Shown here: positions 45,988 to 56,122 of the stretch, one piece after another | Layout of the letters: each line of letters starts with the position of its first letter | Numbering within the stretch: position 1 is the first letter of the stretch | Assembly: GCA_001566295.1 (NCBI GenBank) | Contig: KQ964255.1 | Coordinates: forward strand, 434,001-498,000 | Length of the DNA stretch: 64,000 nucleotides | Reading direction: 5' to 3' | Source of the DNA: Microdochium bolleyi | Lineage: Eukaryota > Ascomycota > Sordariomycetes > Xylariales > Microdochiaceae | Position numbers and translations under genes: made by a program | The notes under the pieces: model-generated | The model's input: the letters and a program-made list of their open reading frames with translations, nothing else | What the model was told of the DNA's origin: nothing | Databases searched by the model: none

Positions 45988-48295
45988 ATGTTTGGCACTC
46001 TCACCAGCTTGGGTACGTTCTGGGAAACACCCTTATCTGCCCACAGCTCACGTCAAGCCTGATCCCTGTACTCCGCACGCCACGCGAATCCCATCGTCTT
46101 GTATGCTCCATCGTGTCAGTGCAACGAGACGGCACTCAAAGCCGCCTCTGTGACGTCGTTGTCGCCGCCGCCGCCGGAATTGATGATGCTGCCTTGGACC
46201 ATGCAATCCCGCACCATGATGCTGACGCAAAACACCACGAGCAGTGCAGTCGGCCACAGTCGGTCCTCCGCCAAAGGACGCGCCGCCGCCAACTGAAGTT
46301 GTGCTTCCAGACTATCGTCCTGAGTTTGGCGGCGACGGGAATGCCACTGGCGAGCGAGCAGTACCTGCGGCGTCCTTGGTCGCCGTCTTGCAAAAACTCC
46401 ACCGCCCGCCCCAGCTTGATGATTCGTACTTCAGGGCCCTCGGCGTTCACGTCCATCACAATGTTTCATCAGAGGATCTCGTCCCGGACCCTGCCCTGCT
46501 GCCGCAGGAATCAGGCTGGGACGGGATGACCCCTGAGCGCGCCCAGGACGCCAACAAGACCTTCCAGAAGCTCCTCTGCAACGGCAACAAGTCTCCCGAC
46601 GCGAGGATCTACGCAGACAGGCGCAAGGAGTTGTCCGCGGACAATCAGGCCGCCTTCCGCACTCTGCGGCGCATCAAACCTCAGCCTGGCAAACAGGCCG
46701 TCCGGCTTGGAGGGAGCTACGAGTTCTTCAAGCAGATGGATCTCATGGCCGGGTACTGGGACGACACATCGCTGCCGAAGCCCGCGGAGCAGGAGTCGCG
46801 CATGAAGGACGAGGCGGATGCCGGACCGCCACCAGCGACGCATATCCCACACCCTATTGACGGCAGTCTCGACCAGGCGGCACACGCACTTGTGGCCGCG
46901 ACCGCCGAGCCAGCGCGCAAGTCTTGTGATACCAGCAGTGGCGATTGTGGACAGGAAAACTCGACACCAGAGCAGGTCGTCTACCGCACCGCCCCGGGGT
47001 CGCAGATGCCCGGATCCTTCCGCCACGACATGGTGGGCGCCTTCATCAGGCTCGTCGTGTACGACTTTGGCTGCAACATCACGCCATCCCGGGTCGAGCC
47101 GAGGCTGTATCTCCGGACGCCCGTGGCCCCTCAACAGAGCACTTCCTCTGCATCCGGCACTAGGTCAACTCCCGACAATGCGACAGATGGGAAGGAAACA
47201 ACCTCCAGTCGTCGGACGAGCAACCAACACAAAGAGCCAGTAGCATCGCACTTCTCCTCCGGCTGCAGCTTCATCACCCGCACCCCGACCACGCGCGAAG
47301 CCGCGCGGGCCGGGATCGTCGAGGGTCCCGTGGCCGCACTTTCGGTGCGGAAGGACACTTCCTTCGCGGACCCGCTGGACCACAGGCTCGACCTGGGACG
47401 GGAGCTCGTGGCCGCGCTGATCACGGCACAGCTGCGCGCCCGCGGGGGCAAGGCCGAGCAGAGGCTCGGCGAGGGCAAGTGGTGGGCGACGGAAAAGCGC
47501 TGGGGCGGTGGTCAAGGGGGCCCGATCGGGCGAGAGGTTGAAAACGATGACACTACGACGCAGAAGCAACGTGGTGATGGGGGCGCGCGAGGAGGGGAAG
47601 GTGACTCAAGACCCCTACCCGGCTCAGCGTCCCGCTCACCGGTAACGTCCCCGACTCCATCATCTGCTCCCTCCCCCTCACCCTCACTTCCACCACCGGC
47701 AACAAAATCACAGCTGGCTCTACACCCCAGCCGCGGCCGCCCTCCCACAACTGCGCACCCCGGCAGCAGCCAAGGCTCCAACAAGCGCGCCCGCAAGACG
47801 CTCAGCATCTACGACAACTACCGCATGGTCCGCAAGCCCACGTCCAACTGGGACAGGAAGTCCCGCTACGAGGCCATCGGGAAGGTGGCCCACGCGGACC
47901 ACGACGACATATTCCTGCTGAGCAGCGTGTTCCACCACCTGTCGGTGCTGCGGGTTCGGGTGCCACTGCGGCTGCTCGCCGTGATAGAGGGGGATGTCGC
48001 CGGTGCTGTGGGTGCCGATACCGCTGACGACGACGCGGGCGGATCGAGGTCGGGAATCCCGGAGTGGGGAGGGCTCGAGGTCTGGCGCAGCAAGTGGTTC
48101 GACTTGTTCCTCGTGCCCGACCGGCTCGAGGCCATGAGGCTGATCTGGGGCGTCATGATGTGGCTCATGCGCGAGCAGGAGGACAAGGGGAACACCGGCA
48201 ACGCGGGTAGTGGTGAGGCGGTCGGGCAGAACACGCAGGCCGCGCAGGGCAAATCCTCTGCTGGCGCTGGCGACGTGGCCATGATGGGCACATAG
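45988..48295 (+). CDS. Unrecognised 691-residue protein, two exons
   Basis: The main open frame (from 46244) starts with a GTG and has its first internal ATG almost 100 codons in. I place a mini-exon at 45988-46012 (MFGTLTSL plus one base), a 232 bp intron (donor GTACGT, branch-like GCTGACG, acceptor GAGCAG), and exon 2 at 46245-48295. The phases join exactly. No domain is recognised. Residues 50-300 are globular-looking (LVAVLQKLHRPPQLDDSYFR, FRTLRRIKPQPGKQAVRLGG, HDMVGAFIRLVVYDFGCN). A low-complexity S/P/G-rich stretch covers about 430-520. A second globular block at about 525-660 contains YDNYRMVRKPTSNWDRKSRY and WFDLFLVPDRLEAMRLIWGV. There is no signal peptide or membrane segment. It looks like a real, probably fungus-specific gene; its function is unknown. 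Confidence 0.65.
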
Positions 48296-51200
48296 CATAG
48301 TGAAGGGTATGCGGCCAGGCACTCAGCTGTCCGTGCCGCGAGTATCGAAAGGATCGAAGAACGTTCAGTTCAATAACCCGCCAAGTAGAAAGTGTGTGGA
48401 AGGGATCGGCATCAAAGCCACCCAGAGTCTGCGACCGTGCTGTAGTTTCGTAGTTCGCCGTCTCACAGCGACCCATCTATAAGTCGCTACAAGTAGCCCC
48501 TGCCCGCTGGATTGGCATTAGCCACCCCTGTACACACTCAAGAAGACCAAAAAAGGAGCAGAACGTCGTTCGTTTCGAGGAGGTCGACAACCTGGGCCTG
48601 TCTCGTATAGTACCGCAGACGTCTTCTTTGTTCTTCTTCTTCTACTTCTTCTGCTGGGTTTATTTTCGCGGGTCCCGCTTGGCAAAAGGTGACGGTAGAC
48701 GAGGTTTTTGTGGTACAGGACTTGGTTCCAAAAGAAACCCTGGTCGCTTGGGCAACAATGATATTCCAGATACTGCAGCCATTTCTGGGTAAAAACTTTC
48801 CCAAGGATGCCTCCTCTCGTGTGCCCAATTTTTAGTTTATTTTTATTTTATTATTGTTTATGCCTCCAGGAACGTGCGCCGTCTCAAACGTATTCAAGCT
48901 TGAACACGAGGTTGTGTCGCGCTGCCATGAATTCTTTGATCCTCAACTCGTCAGGAACATTAGACTTTACTCGCCCAAGTCAAACACGAGAAGCCTCAAA
49001 AAAGCCACCCATCATTCATAACCTCCGCAGTACCTCGGAGGTTAAAAAAGCAGCATCACCATGTCTAAGACAGTGTTTCCTGGTAGATAAAACAAAAAAA
49101 GTGTTTGAGTCTATAATTCCGGATCGCCGGGCCCCCTCCTCGTCCTGCTGATGAGACAAAAGAGCAGCCACGAGAACCTGAGGTATGTAGGATGTAGGAG
49201 CGGGTCGTTGGTTTGCTCTGTCTCGTTGTGACGAAAGAAAAGGTGGCTGTCTCCTCCTCACCGATTTCTGGACACGCGAGAGACACACCTCCAGATGATC
49301 CGGCTCGGTACACTACTGTGCAGAAACACAGCCTCCATCCTGGGCATTGCGAACAACGGATGGCAGCAGCATAACCGAGCCAAGCTCGAGTGGCGCGAAT
49401 ACACGCTTGTGTGAATGCGAGGATAGTTGCCTCGAAGCGTAGTTGTCAACTGGATCGGACCTCGATCGCACGATTCCGACTACTGACTTTGTTGAACCCG
49501 GCCTACCATCGTCATCAAACGACATCGACGTCAACATCACCGGAGAGCCCTCACCTGCAGCGCAGCAGCGCAATGCAGCCCCAGCTCAGCCTCATCCACA
49601 ACCCCGGACGGCGACGACGATGACGGGTTGCAGTCAAGATAAAGCCGTCATGGCGCGCGCACGCAATGCAAGCGGCCTCACCACAGCCGCACCCAGTCTA
49701 CCGGCGCTCCGGCCTTGCAGCACGATCAGAACACACTTTCGGCATCGGCATCGGCCGAGATCGCTCAAAGAAGCCCCCAGACCCGGGGTCGCGCGGGGGC
49801 TGTGGTGCTGCAAGCATCCAGCCACCACGGGAACATCACCAGGCTCCACGCCACCGGCGATGGGGGAGCTTGGGTCGGCCCCCAACTGATGCTGTGAGCT
49901 TAATCAGAGGTGCTAAGGGCATCGGACGAGGAGGGGTGGTGGTGCCTAGCGGCCCAGTTGTCTGGTTCAGCAAGCTGCAACGCGGAACTTTCTCTTAGCA
50001 TGCACTTCCAAACCGACTGGTGCGGAGAGTCTGCAGCCGAGGGGCACGATGGAGGCGGGCGGTGTTGGTTAGTGGTGCATTACATGCTGCTTACCTGCAA
50101 GCCGCTGGTGGCTTGGTCCAAAGTGTACGTCAGCAGCTGCTGAGTTAGAGCGCCACGAGAGGCTTGTGACAAGGAAGTACACAGACCTCGCCCGCCTGGT
50201 GTGACTACTGGCGGTACGACGGCAACGCGGGGTGCGATGAGGGCGAACTGCATCGATGCAGGCTTCCCTCAGTGCTGACATGGTGCAAGGCAACGCCGAC
50301 AGGAACATTGAGTGACGATGGTGTTCCGACAAACTCGGCACAGACCATGTCCAGCTATCCGAGCTGAAGAACGCAAGTTGGAGAAAGTGGACAGCGGCTA
50401 AAACCGTGAGCGCAGGACAAGGACAATCAACAGGGTACTGCCTCCCGCAGGCCTGGACCCTGTGCCAATCATGCTGTCACCATCTGTCTGTCAGCATTGG
50501 TCCAGCTGGAAACGGAGTGCTCAAAGACACTGCAGCCGCTTATGCAGAAGAAATCAAACGGATCCAAACTCACCAGTCATAGGCAGGTATCCTAGAAGGA
50601 TGGGATGTTGCCAGCCCTATGAGCAAGGTGCTTTGCCAGTTTAGTGGATGCTGAGCACGCCGAAGGCTCGGCACTGCCTGCTGCTAGCGTGAGTGTCTGT
50701 GGACAAAACCCGGATCAAAATCTCGATGGTCTCTGGCATCGGGCTTGAGGTTTCCGATTGTCTTGCCCTGGAGACATGTGGCACCCATGCGGGATCGTCG
50801 AGTCCCCATTGTGATGCAGACTGCCCATTCTGGAAGCATCTCCATGTTCTACTCCCGGCGCAGAACCCCGATCGGGACAGCCCGCCACATCCACATCCCA
50901 TCAGGAATGTGTCTCGACTGCTGGGATGCATTGGCCAGCGTTCAGACCCCAGGAATGGCAGTACACCTCGGTGTTCACCATAAAGTCCCTTGCCAAGGCC
51001 GCAACGCTGGCAAGTGATTTGTGAGAAGCGCCAGTGTTGGGCTCCACCAACTACTTTGCAAGGTTAGTCATTAGGCTTGACCTGGGCATTGACTTGACTT
51101 GTTCGGCAGATGTCGGGAAGAGCCGCCCGGAGTTAGTCTTCATATATCATCAAAAGGCGGCGTGGAGGCAATGAGTTCACGATGGCGAGTTGTGACCACT

Positions 51201-53554
51201 CAAGACAGACCCTGGTGCAGACGCGTCTTCTCCAATCGGGATGGCGAACATCATAACAAGCCCTACCCGGGCAGATGACGGTGCCTGCTGTAGCCGCTGT
51301 TGCTCTAGACACCACTGTTTTCTGCACGGCTTTACCGGTCAGCCGAGTATCACTCTGCTCCTTGTACGCCTTCGCTGCGGCTGTATCAGGCACAGGAGAT
51401 TGTTGTCATGGAGGACACGACGGCCAGGAAGCTGATTGGCCCTACACCGGCAGCTTCAGGTTAGCCACGACAATCGGGAATGCCGGGGCCAAACCTATTC
51501 TGGCCGACCCCTGCCTTGACGTGCAGCTTATTGCTTCTCTGTGTCGTGGCTCCCCACACGGCACAGTCCGCATGGCAGCGTGGCCGGGACGGAGTAGAGT
51601 ACGGAGTAGGTAGTCGACGCGCCTCGGGCAGCAACCTTCTCCGTGACAAGCATCGCGGGACAATGACCTTTGTCTTGATGACCTCAGACGACGGCCGGCA
51701 GACGTACGCACATAGCCTCGTGATGCCTCTGCGGCACGGCCGAGTGCAGCCCGACATATTCCTTAGAGCGGCGCGTTGAACACACCACCTCGTCTCCTCA
51801 GCACACCACTTCCACCATTCGGAGAATCGGCTCGAGCTGAAAGCAAGAGGAGCGCGTGTTCTTTGCAGTGCTCGAGACGTAAGACAGGCCCTTTAGGAGA
51901 CGCGGAGCCTCCAGCCTTATGGTCTGATCCTGATTGGTCGTGGAGGTCGTGGAGGTCTCTCAATATGAAATGAAACATTGCATCAAGCCAGCGGCAGAAC
52001 AGCGTCCACCGTGCTATCACTCCGTATCGTGGTCTCCGCGCCCTTGGCCCCCTCCAGCTGCTGCGCGTCGTGTCATGCGTAGCTGGTGCAACATGGCATC
52101 GAATTGCTCGTCTGCCGGTTGTGATTGGGCGGCGGAGCATCAGGCATGCCGGAGTGTCAAACACTTGCAGCTGTCCATTGTCTTTCCTTGACCAGACCAA
52201 GCGCTAGACTTCGCTGGCGGTGATGCAGCGGTCCGGTGTGGAGTCTGCTCTCCTCATGCTCTGCAGCCCGGGTTGAGTTGCCGTTTGCAAGAGAAGTGCT
52301 TCCACACTTGGATGAAGTGGGCTGTCGCGGAGGGGAAAAGCACCACTACTGACGCCTCTAGGGGTCGTGTGCATGGTGGCTGCATTTCGTGCGGCGACTG
52401 GGCTCTGTGCTGCATCGTAGAGTCCCTTTTCTGATGGAATTTAGGGGGAAATAGAAGCGGTATTGACTTTCCCAGGTCCGGGGGAAAGCCGGAAAAGTCT
52501 CACAGTGCCGGATGTATGACTGATCTAGGCTAGGCCTTCTGGGTCGATAGATGGTGTCGACACACGGAAAGCTCATCATACGTGCTGGCGAGGAAGGCAC
52601 CAAGATTAGAGGTGCCCTCCGACCTGTGCTGCTTGCAGTCCGCCGCCGAAGGGGGACCAGGCTGGGTATCACTCGGATCGAGGCGGTGCCGTGGGCAGAC
52701 AATGAGTCTGGTCTGGATGGTGAGCATGGGCGAGCGAGCAAGATGGATAGAGCGGGTCGAGGACAATATTGGCCCGGGGTGCAAGACCCTGGCGAGCTGG
52801 GGCCAAGCAATCGACAGGCGGCTCGGGGCCTCGGGCTGTCTGGCCAAGGGTCTCGCTGCGTGGCACCGACGCGCCGTGGTGGGCGGGCGTGGCACTCATC
52901 CATAGCTGGGGGTGGTGGGAGTCGAATGTGGTGGTGATGGGGGGAGCGACAATGGGTGAGGGTGTGCATCGCACTCCCCTCTCACCCATTGTACGCCCTC
53001 CAGTGCCATCAGCCTGCGCCCCTCGCTCCAGCAGCTGCAGCTAGAGCTACCACCAACGGAGCTACCTGACTGCGTACAGCTCCGGCGCCAAACCCTCGAG
53101 CGCGCAGCTCTCCACGGCTCCTGCTGCAGACCAGCAGACCACACGCTTCCTCTCCTTCTTCCGCCGCCGCCCCATCACGACGACCAGACACTCAAGTCCT
53201 CCCGTCTCAACGGCTCCCGCCACCATCCGCGACTACCTCCCTCACGTCCGCAATCTTGAATCCTCACCCAGTACGTGGTATAAAGTGCTCGCTGCGCTCC
53301 TCCTCGATCCCAGCCAAGCCCTCGACTCCACATCGTCCCGAGCCTGAAGCATCTCTTCTCCTTCCTCGACCCCAATAGACCAAGAAAGATACCCGCGGCA
53401 CCAGGCCAGCAGAATAGACACCGGTTTCACTAGAGCCCGACTCTGACACCAGGTTCAGACTAGCCCTCTAGACAGTACGCCTCGTTGTGCGAGCAAGCCA
53501 GCATACCGGCATCTCCCTCGCTCTTCTCCCATATCAACGCCTGCCCCATCCGGG
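48296..53554. other. 5.3 kb gene-free stretch between two plus-strand genes
   Basis: No coding gene supported. The 3' flank of the preceding gene has an AT-rich patch (48820-48870) and a small perfect hairpin at 49020-49043 (8 bp arms, 8 base loop) followed by an A-run. A plus frame at 49443-49889 has a mildly protein-like first 50 codons, but its only upstream start is GTG and it decays into Arg/Pro-rich sequence. The last 400 bp before the metacaspase are CT-rich with a TATA-like box. Confidence 0.55.
53279..53284 (+). promoter_or_regulatory. TATA-like box of the metacaspase gene
   Basis: TATAAA lies 271 bp upstream of the metacaspase ATG and is followed by a strongly pyrimidine-rich region to about 53400, the usual arrangement of a fungal core promoter. 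It is the only TATA box in the 1 kb upstream that I noticed. Confidence 0.45.
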
Positions 53555-55628
53555 ATGTCGTACGGCTACTCTGGCGGTCACGGCGGCCAGCCACAACACC
53601 AGCAGCAGCAGCAGCAACACGGCAACTACTATCAGCAGTGAGTACTCTTCAGGGGCACAAGCTTGGGCCGTCATCGCATTGTGCTGATCCTGTTTCTGCC
53701 ATCACAGACCCGCCCCGCCGCAGAGCTACAACAATGCCTATCCTGCACAAAACAGCGGCCACCAGTCACACGGCTACAACCAGCAGGCCCCTCCGCAGAA
53801 CTACAACGGAAGCTACAGCCAGGTGAATACGCCTTAGCTTGATTCCGACTCGATAGAATACAATTGGCGGTTTGGCACGAGTCGTGTGCCGCTGCCTGCT
53901 CTCAGAGACCATGTCTGACATGTTTCGGACGAATAGGGCGCGCCTCCTCCACAGCAGGGCTCGTACAACCACTCCCCACAGGGCCAGTATGGCCGGCCAC
54001 CCGGTACGTTTGATCGCGACTCTTCCTTGGGGCACCATAATCATGACTGATACTCTGCTTTACTAGCGATGCCAACGGCCAACTCGAACTCGTGGTCGCA
54101 TGGCAACAACAATGCTCCTCGGCCGCCCCCAAGCACACCCCAATCTTTTGGTCATGGCGCTCCGCAAAACTACCAGTTCAAGTACAGCACGTGTACAGGC
54201 CGGAGAAGAGCACTCCTGATCGGCATCAACTATTTCGGCCAGCGAGGCCAGCTCAGAGGTTGCATCAACGACGTGCGGAATATGTCGGCATACCTCGTGG
54301 AACATTTCAACTACAAGCGTGAGGATATGGTGATCCTCACGGACGATCAGCAGAACCCAATGAGCCAACCCACAAAGCAGAACATCCTTCGTGCGATGCA
54401 CTGGCTCGTCAAGGAAGCAAGACCCAACGACTCATTGTTCTTCCACTACTCCGGCCACGGGGGCCAAACCAAAGACCTCGATGGCGACGAACCCGATGGC
54501 TATGACGAAGTCATCTACCCTGTCGACTTCCGCTCGACCGGGCATATCACCGATGATGAAATGCATCGCATCATGGTGAGACCGCTGCAAGCCGGAGTGC
54601 GCCTCACCGCCATCTTCGACTCTTGCCATTCGGGCACTGCCCTGGACCTGCCCTACATCTACTCAACGCAGGGCATCCTCAAGGAGCCCGATTTGGCAAA
54701 GGAGGCTGGCCGTGGCCTGCTGGGTGTGATTTCGTCATACCGGGGCGGCGACTTGGGGGGTGTGATGAAGAATGCCTACGGTTTTTTCAAACAGGCCACA
54801 AACGGCGAGGACGCGTACAATCGGTCCATGGCTACCAAGACGTCTGCTGCAGACGTGATCATGCTCTCCGGCAGCAAAGACGATCAGACATCGTGGGTCA
54901 ACCTTTTTCTCTCAGTCCCCTGTCATTGATACCCTACCAGCACACGTATTTGGTTTTGTCATGCTCTCTTCTCGTCCCTCTGTTGTTACTTAGTTAGCGG
55001 TTGGCATACGTTTGAACGCATTATGCGGAGTAACATTCCTTGTTTGGTTTGAGGGGCATGCGGGCGTTTTTCCTTCTTGTTTTTTTCTTGGAAACATATT
55101 CAGGCCATGTTGATGTCAAGTGGCCATCCATGACTGCGCAAGCTGGGGTTTCCTGTATTCGTACACAGTTTCACGTTGTGCTTTTTCCACGTTCAGATAG
55201 ACACTTTTCCACGCTCTAGAACGAAGCACAGCAAATTGTTGCTGTTGCTTTGCTTCTAGGGCGATGGGTCACGTTGGGCGCACCAGAGCCTTTCAGATCT
55301 ATCCGCCAACTCCACTGTTCACTGACGTCGCGGCGAGTGGCACACTGGGCTAACTTCCATTCTAGTGCCGACGCAACGATCGCTTCCCAGTCGACTGGTG
55401 CAATGTCGTGGGCGTTCATCACGGCTCTGAAGAAGAAACCACAACAGAGCTACGTCCAACTGCTCAACAGTATTCGCGACGAGCTCGAGCCCCGGTACTC
55501 ACAGAAACCTCAGCTCTCGTGCAGCCACCCATTGAGTAAGCAGTCCTTGAATCTCCCTCGGGTTATTAGCTAAGGACGTATCAAGTTGACCGTCCCTTCC
55601 AGACACGGACCTGCTCTTTCTTTTGTGA
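53555..55628 (+). CDS. mca1: Type I metacaspase, six exons
   Basis: Exons 53555-53637, 53708-53822, 53937-54003, 54067-54892, 55366-55535 and 55603-55628 give 428 residues; all phases close. The N-terminal 130 residues are a Q/Y/P/N/G-rich prodomain (polyQ at about 15-21, NYNGSYSQ-type repeats), usual in fungal type I metacaspases. The caspase-like p20 part has RRRALLIGINYFGQRGQLRG, the catalytic His in FHYSGHGGQ (about H219) and the catalytic Cys in IFDSCHSGTALD (about C275). The C-terminal part has GAMSWAFITALKKKPQQSYV and ends HPLNTDLLFLL. These are calcium-dependent Arg/Lys-specific proteases acting in aggregate clearance and cell death. Intron 4 is 473 bp, far larger than the others, with a weak GTGGGT donor. 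If it is retained, the frame stops 16 bases into a short tail and the C-terminal part is lost. Confidence 0.92.
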
Positions 55629-56122
55629 CCACGAGCACAAACCGGTTCCTGAGTAGGGCCTTCTATCCGTGCACCACCTATTCTGAGCGAGGTGTATACT
55701 TGAGCGCTGCTGTGTGTGGCTTGTGGGCGTGCAACGAGGAGGTTTTAATGGTGAAAATATCTACCTTGTTTCATCTGTCAGCTGCTGCTTGGATGGCTCG
55801 GCGTATCTAGTTGGTCATAGAGCACAATATACCGGACCAACTCCCTTGGTAAAACACACGAGACAAGCATGGGGAGTCGACTGCCAATTTCAAGGGCACG
55901 AGATCAAGCCGTGGTTGTGGTCATGCATGTCAATTTTGACCCTTATCATAATTTCTCCATCCAGGCCAAAAAGAAAAGAAGAATATAAACAAAAAGACAC
56001 GCTTCCGCGTTGCCCTGAACACCGCCCGAGTCTCCGGAACGCCATGACCGAAATGCTGCCTGTCCCCTCCCAAGCCCCTTCGCAAACTCGTAGAATGGAA
56101 CTATAAACATCAAGAAGTACGA
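55629..56122. other. Convergent 3' region between the metacaspase and ApsB genes
   Basis: 494 bp between two stop codons, somewhat AT-rich. The open frame of ApsB read without splicing runs 78 codons into it, which is an artefact of missing the last intron. Nothing else recognised. Confidence 0.7.

Noticed and set aside
49443..49889. Frame starting DLDRTIPTTDFVEPG, possibly the N-terminus of a lost gene
   Set aside because: Only a GTG start, no preceding exon found, and it turns into Arg/Pro-rich sequence after about 70 codons.
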